NCBI GenBank assembly: GCA_013423385.1
Contig: BLZA01000023.1
Span: forward strand, 995,782 to 1,059,781
From: Naganishia liquefaciens
Taxonomy: Eukaryota; Basidiomycota; Tremellomycetes; Filobasidiales; Filobasidiaceae
Direction: 5' to 3'
Length of the DNA: 64,000 nt
Under the pieces are notes generated by a model. The model saw nothing but the letters and a program-made list of their open reading frames with translations, did no database searches and was not told the DNA's origin. Position 1 is the first letter of the stretch; every line of letters starts with the position of its first letter. The position numbers and the translations under genes are program-made. This document shows positions 12,885 to 25,564 of this stretch, piece by piece.

Positions 12885-13909
12885 ATGGCTATACAGACTA
12901 GCGTTCAAGATGATGCCCGCAGCGGCGCCTCGTCAAAACACGAAGAATACCAATACCTCGACCTCATCCGCAACATCATTAACAACGGTCAGCCCCGCCC
13001 AGACCGTACTGGCACCGGAACAATCGCAATGTTTGCTCCACCTGCCCTTCGGTTCTCGCTGGCCAACGGTACTTTGCCCCTCCTCACTACAAAACGAGTT
13101 TTCCTGCGTGGGGTAATCGAGGAACTGCTCTGGTTCGTTCGCGGCTCAACGGATGGCAAGCTCTTGGCCGAGAAGGATATCCACATTTGGGAAGGAAATG
13201 GATCCAGAGAATACCTCGACAAGGTCGGACTTTCACACCGACGAGAGGGCGATCTGGGACCGGTATACGGATTCCAGTGGAGGCATTTCGGCGCCGATTA
13301 CAAGACTTGCGAAGACGACTACACGGGACAGGGCGTGGATCAATTGGCTCAGGCGATTGATAAGATCAAGCACAATCCAACAGACCGAAGGATCATCATG
13401 AGCGCATGGAATCCGAAAGGTGAGCGGTCCGGACCTGATCATTCGCCGCTACCGGCTTACAGTTCAATCCCCGCGCAGACTTGTCATCGATGGCTCTGCC
13501 ACCTTGCCATATGTTCTGTCAATTTTACGTAACTCTGCCACCACCAGCGACCGAAGCCAACCCATCACCGAAGCCGCTTCTCTCATGTCTGATGTATCAA
13601 CGCTCTTGCGATCTCGGTCTCGGGGTCCCTTTCAACATCGCCTCGTATTCTCTCCTTACCCATATGATCGCCTTAATAACCGATACGGTACCCCACGAAT
13701 TCATCCTGCAAATGGGCGATGCCCATGTGTATCGTGATCACGTCGAACCCCTCAAAGTCCAATTAGAACGACAACCACGCGACTTTCCGACACTGGACTG
13801 GAAGAGGGCGAAGGAGGAGATCGGAGACATCGATGGATTCCGTTATGAGGACTTTGAGGTGGTTGGATACAAGCCGATGGGCAAGATTGAGATGAAGATG
13901 TCGGCTTGA
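12885..13909 (+). CDS. TMP1: Thymidylate synthase
   Basis: Converts dUMP to dTMP with methylene-tetrahydrofolate as carbon donor and reductant, supplying dTTP for DNA synthesis. The sequence carries the phosphate-binding opening [13 protein letters not shown], then [20 protein letters not shown], the catalytic cysteine in [12 protein letters not shown], and the substrate-binding block [17 protein letters not shown] and [11 protein letters not shown]. The C-terminus ends in the family-typical GKIEMKMSA. One intron (13420-13478) splits the Asp codon of WNPKDLS. The enzyme is about 320 residues, monofunctional (no DHFR domain). The ATG at 12885 is the first in frame and sits in good context (ACC before ATG). 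Confidence 0.96.
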
Positions 13910-16624
13910 GTAAACAGAAAGCTGTTCTGAGCTTCGAATATCAAGATGACATTCTCCCGACCCGCCAATGGGCCCGTCCTGGTTTCAATCAATTGTGCCA
14001 GGCGATTTTGCATCTTCACTGTAATTGTGGCGGGCTATACGCTGGGAATAATCAACTGGCCAAGCTTAGCGCGAAGGGTTTCAAACGTTCGGGTGACGCA
14101 ATAATCCCTTTTCCAAAATCCTGGAATCTCTTTTATGTCCAGGCACAACTTCGCCATCATGCATTCACGCTGCTTTTTGTCGTCTCAACCTTCAACCCTG
14201 AACTGCCTCAGTGCATACAAGCTCAATGCGAGCTGAGCAGCACCTTGGAAAGAACAATTGACACATACAAGGCTGAACGATCTTGGAGCCCATCTCTTGA
14301 TCGCGCTTATTACCCGAATTCAAGACGCGTTTTCTCCCGCTGTTACACCATCCGCTTGATTGTCCAGCAAAGGGTTCTGTTGAGATAGGCGTAAAGACCA
14401 CTTCGAGTCGGGTCGAACAGAGAACTCAGCAGATCCTTGATAGGGAGGCGGAATATGCTAATTTGTGCTAGAGAGCTTGCTTGATCAGCTAGCTGAGTAC
14501 ATTAATACTGTTCTGGATACGGAAATGCGAGACTTGGCAAGCAGCAGCTTGGCCAACTCGCCGGTCCATAACGTCAGAACGCCACCTCTTCCCATTTCTC
14601 GCCACCTATGCCGTCATCTATAGACTTCCTTTTCGCAAAGCCTACGGCAACGTCAGACAGCTCATATTGAGCTTCCATGACCTTGATCAGCCTTTGATCA
14701 GCTCTTTGATCGGCGCCTTCTTCGGCTGGTTATTTAGCCAATTTCGCGTCGTGGCCTAGATTTGGTACACTGTGTTGTCTTGTCAATAATGTTGATCACC
14801 GTGATAAGCAGCAATCTACATGCCTTTTACACTCGATTTGGTTGTTTGCTACGGACTCTCTTAGCTACTTTCTTGCGGGGCTGAGCCCTCTGCTGTTTTC
14901 AAGCAGTTGATCACGCTGTAAGCTAATAGCTCTTCCGATACCCAAATAGCTATAGGTTGCATGGGTCGCAGGGAAAGCCGTGGGGCTGCCGTGCGCTCAT
15001 GTCATACGGGCACCATGACAAGCCATGAGGGCTGCAATGCATGTTTGGGCGGCTAATCGGATACCTATACTTATCGCAGTCTCTCTGCGACTCATAACAC
15101 CTAAACAACGCAATGTATGATTGATTACCCACTGATTACGAAACTGAACGCTCTGAGGTCTCACTGTCGGTAGAAAGCTCTGACTGAAGTCATTCTCAGG
15201 GGCCGCTGGACATGCACCCAGCCAGAGTGCGAAGCGATGGTCAAGAGCAAGAGAGCCATTAAGGTCATTCAAAGATAATCAATCTGTAACGTAGACTGGC
15301 AAGGGGAGCGCAACTGCCATCGCCAGTAGAAGCAGCTGCAGAAGCTAGGCAAGAGTTTTGGACAAAGCGGGGCAAGCCAGCTGGCAAGCCGCTGCCGGCA
15401 GCTCTGCGGATTCTTCGTCGATCCGCCAGACTACGTTCTCTGCAGCTGCCTATACCAAAATTGACACAGGTGATAAATCTGACAACTTTGTCTGACTGCC
15501 AAATCTCCACTTGTTCGTCGGAGTCTGGGAAGCTGCTAGCGACAGCTCTCGTGATTCTTTCCTTCAGCCTCTCGAGCCCTGATGACAAACGATCGAGTCA
15601 CTGGAGGGAGCAGTCAGTAGTAGCTGGGCAGTTGACGGAGCTATATTGACGGACGGAAAAGCTGGGACGAAAGCTGCTGATCAGGTACAGCGGCCACACA
15701 ACAAGCCGGCAAGTAAGCCAACATTCTATTGGGGTTCCCGGATGTGACGTGATACGGTAAGTTTCACGAGCGTTTTCACGAAAGCTTGAATAGCTATTTG
15801 AATACAGTACAGCGGCTGTGCTAGAACAGCACAAGCCGATGATGAGAGTAGTCGAGCTTGGTAGGATAGCTGGCTGAATGGTGAAGAAGTCTAGCCCATT
15901 TATCGCTCAAACAACTGCTCATCAACAGCTTCCAGGACGCACAACTAGCCAATAATCAAGTCAACGAACCTAATCGTCCGGTCTGTTCAATTGGCTTTCT
16001 TCTGCGGCGTAGTCAGAATGTCTATAGAAGTACAGAAGCTATCAAAAAGCTGTCTTGTGCGGGGCACTTTACAGTGCGTCCAGCCACCGGTAAGCTTCTC
16101 GGAGAGTCGCCGGCGATTTGCAGAGGCTCTTGCATGTCATGAAATTTGCTTCAGATCCCGTTGCCCATAGATTTCTCGACGTCAATGCAGGCGAAGCCGC
16201 GTCAAGCTTGTGCCATGCATGTATAATCCCCCTTGAAGCGGAGGGCCTTGCGGTCCTCTTCTTCCAACCAGACACGTCACTTGGTCACGCTCTGTGAGCA
16301 GACTCTCTACTATAGGCTCAGTGATCCCAGGATTTGCGCGGCGGACCGGTAGACACCTGAACGAGATCCAGGAGGACCAGCCGCTGTCAACGCTCGCGAA
16401 CCGTTGGGACAATTTCGAGCATCCTTGCCATTGGCCCCCGCTCAGCCTTCGCTGTGATGTGAAGCACTTCCCGCGATTTCAAAGACAGAAACGGGCCTTG
16501 CCTCGTAGTCCGCCGCCTGTCAAGACATTCGTCCACCACACTTCACATATACGACCCCAGCAAGCACGTTGCCGGCTCCGCAAGAGGCGATATCGGGTCT
16601 TGAAGGGAGGACCTCACTATAACC
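13910..16624. other. 2.7 kb stretch without a resolved gene
   Basis: Frames on both strands are short and overlap without conserved motifs. A 160-codon open frame right after the TMP1 stop has no ATG start and no family resemblance. Words built on AGCT and CAGC recur (for example around 14460-14500, 15320-15440 and 15640-15700), giving the stretch a different texture from the coding regions. A minus-strand segment at 15265-15588 starts out protein-like (ERLKERITRAVASSFPDSDE) but I could not place it in a family or extend it. It may be a decayed element or long regulatory DNA of the receptor gene downstream. Confidence 0.4.
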
Positions 16625-18649
16625 ATGTCGCTCACATATTACGGCAAGACGGCTATGATCTCCTCTATTGGCGCCATCGTCATTGAAGTTCTCACTGTCG
16701 TGTCAGCCTTGTATCTGTTACGACCACTTTATCGTCAAGGCGTTTCGAAATTGCGCACAAAATATCTGATAGGGATGGTTGCATCGGATGCCGCTCTCGG
16801 GTGAGTCTCTTCCCTTACTTCAGACGACTGGAGACCTCAATAAGCTAACCCTTCAGCGTCGCAGAATTGTTGGATTGATTCCCACGGCTCACTATCTAGC
16901 CGGAAAGCCTCTAAAAGATGGCAGTAAATCATGCGTGAGTCTCGGAAACCTTGTCACCCGCTTCAAGACGACTCAAAGACAGAAATGCAATGCTCTTCAC
17001 CATCCAGAGCGCCGTCGGTTTTGTCTTAACAGCTGTGCTGTTCACTCAACACATATGGACCCTTATCATCGCTGTGACGACATACGCACTTCTAGTGAGT
17101 CGCTGCAAAAGCTCGATTGAATTGTCCACCGACCGCTGAAGATGTCGCATTGCAAAGAAACACCCCTTAAGCCATTTCACCCGCCTCCTCCATACCTATT
17201 GGTTCGTACCCCCCGTTGCGGTCTGGCTGATTGCCATCGCGCACTCTGTGGGTGAGTTATGGATTGAAAGGATTGTGGATAACAGACTAATGGCTCCAAT
17301 CGCCTAGCTTGGCAAGTCGCCTGGGGCTTCACACCATCCGCTGGTGGCGCCCTATGCTACTATGGTCCAGGTGGCAACTCCTACGACCGTGACCTTATAC
17401 AATTTATACCACGGTAAGCATTTAAGACTGTGCGGCGTTCTTCCACTGGTAAACTGAACAACCCCAATCACTAGTGCTTTGGTTTTTCTCGTGGTGATCG
17501 TTCTGTATTCTAGATTATTCCAGTTCCTGAGACGGCCTGACACGATCTCCTTATCGGAGTCAGGAAGGAACACCAGTTACGTCGAACACGCTCTTGCTGA
17601 GGATCGGGAAAAGAATCAGAGAGGCGCACAGGCGATTGGATTCTGGCGCAAGATGGGCCAGGCAGTCGGGTTTCCGCGAAAAGAGTCGACAATGCAGCCT
17701 CTTGGAGACAATATCCCTCCGTGGGAACTCCTTCACCTCAACAACGTGGGTCTCGATTTGGAGAAAATAACAATTCCCTGCACTCGACCAGTCGAACAAG
17801 AGGCAGGGCTCGCCGCACTGATCCCCGTCACGTGGAAAGTACCGGTCGATGATCTCTCCAGGAGCGATCGTCTTCCAACGACATCAACCTTGGTCGGGTC
17901 GGATCGCTCGCGAAGTCTCTCTGCACCCGATCTGAAACGACATCCCCTATCAGCTCAACCAATGAGGGAAGACATCGAGGCAGCTATCGTGGTACCGACT
18001 CTTGGCATGGCTTCTGATTCCAAGCGGCATCATTCCTACCAATCGGACGAGCCACCTTCGCCTTTACAGCTGGATGACGAAGCAAAAATAAATAGCGACT
18101 CCGATGGCAAATACTACGATGCGCAACCGCAGGTATCGCTGCACGAAAGCGTCAGGTCGGAGACGGGGGAATTTGACGAAAACGAGCATCCAAGACAGGA
18201 TGGGACGGTTGAGCGCGATCTGCGAGACTTTTTCCTGGCCAATCAAGCAGACAATCAAGGTGGCGAGCCAATACACGAATCAGATCTTCGCGGAGACGAA
18301 AGCGCAGCGGCCTATTTCAACCGACAAGCTTCGCTTCTCATGCTCTATTTCCCGCTGGCATATATGTTCATCTTCGCCTTCTCTTTGGTCCGATTGCTAT
18401 ATAACATGATCACAGCCAAACCGAACGCTGGTCTGACTATCGCATCGCTCTGGTTCGTGCTGAGCGCAGGTTTGGTAGACGCTCTGGTCTATGTGAGTGA
18501 CCTTTAGCGGAAAACTCCGGCGACAAGCTCGCTTTCTTTGTACTGACGACCTTCTTCAGGGAGTTGCCGAGTTCGTCATCGGTCGTCGTGTGCGCAGGAA
18601 CTTGCCTGGACGACTTTCGAAGGACCCATCTTTGGTACATAACGCCTGA
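16625..18649 (+). CDS. Git3/Gpr1-type seven-transmembrane receptor
   Basis: A putative plasma-membrane nutrient receptor of the fungal Git3/Gpr1 class, which couples to a G-alpha upstream of adenylate cyclase. Seven hydrophobic segments can be followed through short introns: TM1 SIGAIVIEVLTVVSALYLL, TM2 YLIGMVASDAALG onward, TM3 AVGFVLTAVLFTQHIWTLII, TM4 VAVWLIAIAHSVAWQVAWGF, TM5 RALVFLVVIVLYSRLFQFL, TM6 SLLMLYFPLAYMFIFAFSL and TM7 LWFVLSAGLVDALVYGVAEF. The third cytoplasmic loop is very long (about 260 residues, acidic and Ser-rich), as in Gpr1 and Gpr4 proteins. The TM6 FNRQASLLMLYFPLAYM block matches the Git3 C-terminal pattern. The acceptor CAG just before ATTGTTGG (near 16868) must be used, since the upstream AG leads to a stop. 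The intron near 16935-16980 is ambiguous (GTAAAT or GTGAGT donor). No symbol is assigned without a tree. Confidence 0.75.
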
Positions 18650-19201
18650 TTGAGGGGAACGTCGATGGATGCCGCGCAGATGCCAGAGAAGATGATTCGC
18701 AGAGTCGAAGCAGCTGGCTACTCCGGATGTTATAATTGCCAAGTAGATTGGAAAGCACATAGAAGGACATTCATGAAAAGGCATTTTAAAAAGCTTTACA
18801 GATGCTTGCATCATCTAGGTCGCAAAGACGGGTCGCCATCCAGCTTGTTACCCTGACTTGTCTCGAAGTCCGGGCGACAAGGCTTCTTGGGCATCAGCAA
18901 TGATTAGATCGTATCGCAGAGTATGCTCCATGAGGCAGATCCCTCGGTTCCACACATAGCTGCAAGAAGGCACAATGGCATTTATGGGTCGCCTTAGAGT
19001 GGAAGAGCGAGCGAGCGACTAGATGGCTTATCTAAGTGACCGGAGCCATGTCGTCGTACTCGTCTGTTGTACGACCGGACTACGGTTGTCACTCAGTGTC
19101 CAGGTATCAATCACTTGAGGTGTCCTAGGTCACCAGAGTCTTCAAAGATAGATGTATCCTTTCAAGCAACATTGCAGATCTGAAGGAGGACATTGAAGAA
19201 A

Positions 19202-19223
19202 CGCGCTTCAGTAAAGAAGCGCG
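19202..19223. repeat. Inverted repeat, 8-bp arms, 6-nt loop
   Basis: CGCGCTTC and GAAGCGCG are perfect inverted arms around the loop AGTAAA. It is the first of a tandem pair upstream of ERV14. Confidence 0.85.
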
Positions 19224-19227
19224 GAAT

Positions 19228-19255
19228 CGCGTACGTGTGTTAGCGCACGTATGCG
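19228..19255. repeat. Inverted repeat, 10-bp arms with one G-T pair
   Basis: CGCGTACGTG and CACGTATGCG form a ten-pair stem with one wobble around an 8-nt loop. It starts four bases after the first hairpin. The two together could be a structured 5' leader or a paired protein-binding site. Confidence 0.8.
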
Positions 19256-19409
19256 GGTCAATCAGAGCGTGAGTACCATCTACGCAGCGTATGTCGTCAT
19301 AATCTCCATACATTGAGGACAACTCCGTGCAGCTTTACAGCACAGTTCATACAGCGTTCTATCAATCTAATTCTCAAGCAGTCTTTGCAGGCAAATTTGA
19401 AACGCAAAA

Positions 19410-20283
19410 ATGGGTGGTGAAGGTACGTTCTTGATAAAGTAGTGCATTGTTCGGCTACTGACGAATCGGTATAATCAAATCCTGCTTCTTCCACTGACCT
19501 GGGCCTTGCAATCCTGTCATCCGCATTTCATGGCTCCCTGATGCTTGGCAACTCAGCATGGCTTTTCCTCTTCGCCGTCTTCATGGCGGCGGCTCTCCTC
19601 TTCTCGATGGTATTCTTCGTAAGTGATAGTGTGCATGTGGATACCATAAAAGATGAGCGCAACTGATCACATCTGGCATTGCAGATCATCATGTTTTCTG
19701 ACCTGGAATGCGACTACATCAATCCCATCGATCTTTGCAACAAGCTCAATCAAGTGAGGACTCAGCGTTTATTCCGGATTGATCGGGACCGGTTCTGATA
19801 TCTTCGGCCATGTTCTCCACAGTTTGTTCTGCCGGAAATGTTGGCGCACGCTTTCTTGACACTCTGTTTCCTGCTGTCTGGACAATGGATGGCGTTTTTG
19901 CTGAATGCTCCGTTAGTTGGATACAATGTCAACAAGTCAGTTCACGCTCGTGATCGCGTGATCGCAAAAGGATTGTGCTCATCAAGGTCTCATCCGTAGG
20001 ATTGTGACGAAGAATCACATGTACGATGCGACCGAGATTTTCCGTACATTGTCTGGTCACAAGAAGGAGAGCTTCATCAAACTAGGCCTCTATCTCGTAT
20101 CATTCTTCTACTATCTGTACCGGTAAGCCCAGAATGCTTGCCGAACATGCAGCTTTCTCCGCATTGCCGCTGGTATGCTGACCCATCTTTGTAGAATGAT
20201 CCTCGCTCTCATTGCTGGTCAGTTTCAGATCATTCCTGCGTCCCATTCACACTCTGACTAAAATTGCATCCACTCTAGAGTAG
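19410..20283 (+). CDS. ERV14: Cornichon-family ER cargo receptor (Erv14)
   Basis: A three-helix membrane protein that loads transmembrane cargo into COPII vesicles at the ER. The first coding exon is only 13 nt (MGGE plus one base, 19410-19422). A 134-nt intron follows, longer than usual here, and the next exon begins AWLFLFAVFMAAALLFSMVF. Then come SDLECDYINPIDLCNKLN (the conserved cargo/COPII region), FVLPEMLAHAFLTLCFLLSG and IVTKNHMYDATEIFRTLSGH. The last helix is LGLYLVSFFYYLYRMILALI. The stop lies in a final exon that contributes only AGTAG (20279-20283). Total length is near 135 residues, normal for the family. All junctions keep frame with GT/AG borders. Confidence 0.93.
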
Positions 20284-20519
20284 GTTAAAGCCGGAAGGAC
20301 GATCAGGACAAGCATGGACTCTCCTCTTGCAATATATGTGACAAGTGGGACCAGGGCGTGTAATAAGCAGCATCATAGAAAAAAATGTTCCATGAGGGTA
20401 GTCGTGGACAACAGCGTTGGACTGCCATCAATGAGCGCATGGGAAGGCGAAAGTGACAAATCCAGGACATTGACTTGATTCGCACCAGGTTTAGTATACG
20501 ATACAACAAGACTTGCTTA

Positions 20520-23500
20520 TTACGTGGAAAGATATGTAACGTCGAAGGAATGGCCGAACACCTTTTCGAAAATGTGCTCGTCAGGGCAAGTGCTCAGCGA
20601 CGGCAGATGTTCTTTCCCTTCGCGGGCCCTCTTCTCCCTTTCCTCCTGATATATCTCTGTCAGACACTCCGTGATGCTGCGCAAACCGAACAGAAATCCT
20701 AGATCAGGCTCGTTCGGATGCTTCGGGGGAAATCTCGCATGTGGCAAGCCAACTTCGGGATCGATTCTTCCGTCGTAACCTTTCCCGAGATCCGACGTGT
20801 CTTCACTTGGAATTGGTGGCAAAAAATCCTGACCTGTCGTCGGATGAGCGAAATCCACAATCCTGATCTTGACCTCGGCTTTTCTGATGCTTGATTCAAC
20901 GTTCTCGGACAACCGATTGTCGTCGTGTCCATCAGCACTTCTACTTCGGCGTCCGGCGCCCAGCTCTTTACGAGACCTTGATTCTCGACGTAAATTGTAC
21001 GCAGTTTGTTCTTCGACGTTTCGCCGCATGCCGGAGCGTCTTGATGCCAAGAATTGGTCCTGAGTCTCCTGATCGCCGTCATATATAAGCAGGACGCTGC
21101 AACCGTAGAACCTGAAGCTCCTCAGGCGCGCTATGATAGCTGCAAGGCGATGCAGACGATGTATGACTGCTGGAATGTGTTCGGCCAAGAGACGTTTGCC
21201 ATCCCAGAAATACGATGCAAGAACGTCACCAAACTCCTCTTGTTTGATCTCCCGCCCCGTATACTTGTTCTGCGATACGAATTCCTGTTTGACATTATCC
21301 CATACCTGCACATAGTGAGCTATCAGCTGTTTGGCTCGACGTCAGCGAGAGACGGAGACTAACCTGCATACCGCACACCCGAGTGCCAAGAGTCCTGCTG
21401 GTTGTGCGATCGCATTTCTTTCTTTGACTCTTCTTCTTCAAAGGCGTAGCGTCACAGCCGTATTGCCTGGTTCCCATTTTGAGATCAAGAACACAGGGAT
21501 GTTTAAGTCGTCCTGTCAAGTCCTCCATGAAGATGAAGTATTCTTGACGTGTGATATTATCGTCTGGAGAGGCGCTCTCGGCTGCATCTTGTTCCGGAAG
21601 CGAAGGCGAGTCGCTTCTTTCCGGCGTAGAGTGAGATTGCGCTGATCATGTGTGAGTCAGGATTCCCGCGAAGCGTTGGATTTTTAGCCACGTGATCACT
21701 CACGCTCGATTTCGTCCTCATGACCGACACTCTCATCCATTGACCAAAGCCCCCGCTCCATACTACCTTCCCGCACGCGGGAAGCGGAGGGAACATGATT
21801 TCCGTCTGCATTCCCCAATGACATTTTAGTCAATTCGCTCATGATCACTTCGCTGCTGATACGCTTGATAGGTTGGAGTGATTCTCCTTCATCGGCAGAA
21901 TCTCGTCCAGGCGCCATTTCCATGCTCCCTGAAGCTGGGCGTCTTAGTCGCCCTCGACGAACGTAGCGTTGACTCGGTGGTAGGGGACCAACGTTGTCTT
22001 CTTGGTCCTGGTCTGTTGATTCGCCTTCGGGCTCATGAGAACTTCCGCGTAGACTGCGCCGAGACTGTGGCCGGGATGAGCCCTTTTGCATCCGCTTGAG
22101 AATGGTGCTGAAGATATGATCCTTGAGCTTCGTATGCACAGTGGTCGACCCTGTGCCCTCGAACAATTGCTGCGTGGGGCATCTCTGAGTATTGCTGAAC
22201 GCTGCAGCCTTGGTTCTTCCGGGTAGACTTGGTGTTGACATCGAATGATGAAGATGTGGTGACGCAAATGATCTGCCAGAGGAGGATGGCGAATACGAGC
22301 GGAATGCTATGCTGCTCGGAGAGCCCGGTGGAGGCTGCAAAACTGTATCTGCAGACTGACTCGAGCCCAAAGGCAGGAATGAAGCAGGAAAATCCGAGTC
22401 TGGTGCCCGCTTGTGACTTCGCCGACGTTCCAGCGACCTGCTAGTGCGTGATTGCCTATCTGAAGATTCCGTATCGCCGCTAGTCTCCCAATTCTTATAC
22501 TTGTCCAGGTCTTTCCTGGTCATCCGCCCGCCTCGCGCAAACAGCCAATCTGGGACGACATGCTTGTTATTTACTAGAGCGACTTCGGGGACTTCTTGAT
22601 GACGTTGAGCGGGTGATCCCAGGGAGTTGTGCTGACGTTGCGCGATATTATAGGACTGAGATCTCGAAGGTATCCGCAAAGCTGGTCTTTGGGCACCTTG
22701 CTCCAACTGTTGATGATCATCGGCAGGACCAGGAGCGTTTCCCGGTCCAGCTATGGGGGCTTCCTCTGGTAGCGGTTCTTGGGAATTCGCATCTGGCGCG
22801 ACGGCATCCGAGTGGCTAGCCACACTCTGTCGACGATAATTGACAAGCATAACACCGAGATAGCGAGGAATATATCCCAGCAATGCTGGCGCAAGCTTCT
22901 CTACGGCTTCGTAGAACAGATTTTCCCGCGACACAAGGGGCTAAGCAAGGAAGCGGAGAAAGGACGAGCATGTCAGCAATATTGTGACTGCGCAAGTGCG
23001 ACCCTTTTCGGCCGAATGAGTATCACTCTTACCTTGCACACCGCTCGTCGCGTGAACTTATAGATCTCGCTGTGACCTCCGACTTTATTGTTAAATGGCT
23101 GTAGAGGTATGGTCATAGCGCCTCCGGCTTGATCCCAATGCCTGATTCCAGTATGAGAGTCTATGTCGTCGTACCGGTGATCCTGCTGATACACAGCGGA
23201 AGAATCCTGCGAGCCTTGTGAACCACTGGCGATATTCGTTCCCGCAAACGTTACATCGCGATGCATTGCTGAGCCCGAGATAGATACCGGACGATTATTC
23301 TCAACATGGTCGTCGTAATCGTCCGAGGAGTCGGACGAGCTTATACCGCTGCTGGTCTCCCAGGAAGCTCCTGATGACCAACCGAAACGGTCGTCCTGAG
23401 ATTCGTGAACTACAGGAGATGCAGCCCGCGAAGTCTGACGACTAGCCACAGGAGATATGCCTAAGGCGCGGTGTGGAGAAGACTCAAGCTTGGTTGTATC

Positions 23501-25564
23501 GCGGTGCCGGTCAATCAGTTTACTGTAGGTCGACGTAGAATTATGAGGAAGCAAACGACTGCGTTCTCGTTCACGGGTGGGCGTCAGAGACCCTGAGCCT
23601 CCTTTGTGCGATGACTCGTAGTTCAGATTTGGTCGAGGAGCATTTTTGGAGGCCACCAGATGGTCGTCGGACGCTTGCGGGCGAGGCTGCGTCGGAAGCT
23701 CGGGCTCCTTGGACGTGGAATTTGGAAATTCGCAAATCTCCGTGGGCTTCTCTTTAAACAATGGATTTTCTTCTTCGATAGTCGGCGTCCTATTTTTGCT
23801 GACTTCCGCGCGTACTTCGTTGGATTCCGTCTTGGCTTCTGCCGTTTCTTTGAAAAGACCCATGCCCATACTGGCCTTCCGGCCAGTCTTGGATTTGTGT
23901 GTCGAGATCGAAGACGCCCGGCAATTGACTACAGCTTGACGAGCTTCCTTTAGAACGCGTGCAGCTTCGGCTGGTAAAGGCATCTCGGGCATTTCCTGAA
24001 CCCCACCGCTGGATATGACCATCGGATTCGCCATCAGCAGGGGACTTCTAGCCCCCTCGATCCCGTGCTTTTGCTTGTCTTGAGCTGTTGAGAGCTTCGT
24101 TTCCGGTATTGCGATTTGACTGCCGCCTTTGACGGCAACATTTGCCGCCGCGTTTGCCATGCTGGCCTGTTGTTGGACGGCCTTGAGAGCCTTTGCGATA
24201 GTTTGATCGAGATCCTTCCCAAGTCCAAGATCAAATTCAACTGATTCGATGACAGGTGTGTCGTCTCCGGCGCTCGCTTCTCCGCGAACCCTGCGACTGC
24301 CGGTGCCGAGTGGCGATACGAATCTGGAAAGCTCTTGGCCAGCAGTGTTTGGCAAGACAAGGGAGAATTTGGTATCGAGCGAGAAGTGTGGGAGCGCCGA
24401 AGCCTTGAAGCCGGGCATTCCGTTCGGGCCGGAACGAGAAGTAACGCGTTCCTGAGCATCACGAAAGACCTGAGCGGCGACGGTGGCTGCAGCTTCATCC
24501 CAATCGGCTTTTGAGTGCCCTTGTCCGCTATGACCGCCGAAAGCACTGATTTGTGACTCGGAGTCTCCCAATGATTTACTTCGAGGTCTTCGTCGTTGTT
24601 CATCCGGGTATGCCGGATCCTGATCGAAGGGCGCTAGCGTTGCACCTGAGGATAACCCAAGACCCGGCACGAATCGCATATACGCACGATCTCGTATGTG
24701 CCGTCGTTCCCGCTCGCGAGCTTGCTTGCGGATGTCCGACTGCGTCACTTGCATGACCCGGTTCGCGGAATTTCTGGTGGAAGGTTGCGGAGCGGCATGC
24801 GCCCGAGTCTGAATGTTGCCTGAGCGCTGGCGATCCCGAGCAAAACGCTTGACGGCGGTCGAGGTAGGAGTTCGCGGTCTGGAGATCTGTGCGCTTCTAG
24901 AGGGAGGAGACACTGGAACCTCCGTGATAGAGAGATCCGCATTCCCGGCAACTGAATTTTCGTTAAGGCCAGACAAGGGCGAAGAGCGGGACGCATCCTG
25001 CCTGGAAAAGCGTTCGGATCCAGGTTGAGCGCCTTGGGCCCTCTTCTCTGTGCCTCTGCGACGTCCCTGTACGGGATTACTGTCGCTCTCGTCCTCGTCC
25101 TCGTCCCCTTCAATCCCATCGTCGGAATCTGCGATGATGCTCTTTCTCCTGCGACCCGTCACAGCCTTGCCTTCAGGGTGGGAAAGCACTCTTCGTTCGC
25201 AAGCTGATGATGAATGATCTGGACCACATTCCGTTGTTTCCTGGGCTTGCAGTTTGGCGCGCTCAATCGTGACCGATTGGTGATAACCTGTGTCGCAGGA
25301 TTGGCAGTCTTCCGAGATGTCAATCGGCGAATCGTGATGGAGATTTGAGGTGAGTCCGTTGCCATGCGGAATCCCGTGCAGTTCGCTCGAGCCTGAGCTT
25401 ATCGCAGGTGAGACGCCCTGGTTGTTTCGAGCCGAGTGGCAATCGCCTTCACTCGTCAAGCGGTCATGGAACATCAACTTGTCTCGTTGTATAGCGATGT
25501 ATGACGGATGAATGGGGATGAAGAGCGGCTGGTCGGTCCTGTAAGGCGGCGAGAGAAGCCTCAT
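20520..25564 (-). CDS. KCS1: Inositol hexakisphosphate kinase (Kcs1 family)
   Basis: Makes inositol pyrophosphates from IP6 (and IP5), which govern phosphate sensing, vacuole form and, in Cryptococcus, virulence traits. The first 860 or so residues are a Ser/Pro/Arg-rich, probably disordered region. The catalytic part begins with [20 protein letters not shown] and continues [20 protein letters not shown] then [14 protein letters not shown]. After a second disordered insert comes the IPK signature [15 protein letters not shown] (PxxxDxKxG motif), then [10 protein letters not shown] and the metal-binding [10 protein letters not shown]. The C-terminus reads [20 protein letters not shown] onward and stops at TAA 20520-20522. 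ATG 25562-25564 is the first in frame; a TTACAG just inside could be an acceptor, so an upstream exon is possible. It is divergent from the SLD3 candidate. Confidence 0.9.

Larger units (their letters stand above)
18650..19409. other. Intergenic: receptor 3' end and ERV14 promoter
   Basis: 760 bp with no protein-like frame. It holds two adjacent strong hairpins at 19202-19255, listed separately, about 155 bp before the ERV14 start codon. Confidence 0.5.

Noticed and set aside
13906-14388. 160-codon frame directly after TMP1
   Set aside because: It starts at a TTG overlapping the TMP1 stop, has no ATG start and no family resemblance.
16069-16412. Two overlapping minus-strand frames before the receptor gene
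   Set aside because: Considered as a mobile-element remnant, but no transposase motif, terminal repeat or target duplication could be seen.
24034-24603. 189-codon minus-strand frame inside KCS1
   Set aside because: An out-of-phase shadow of the long disordered KCS1 exon.
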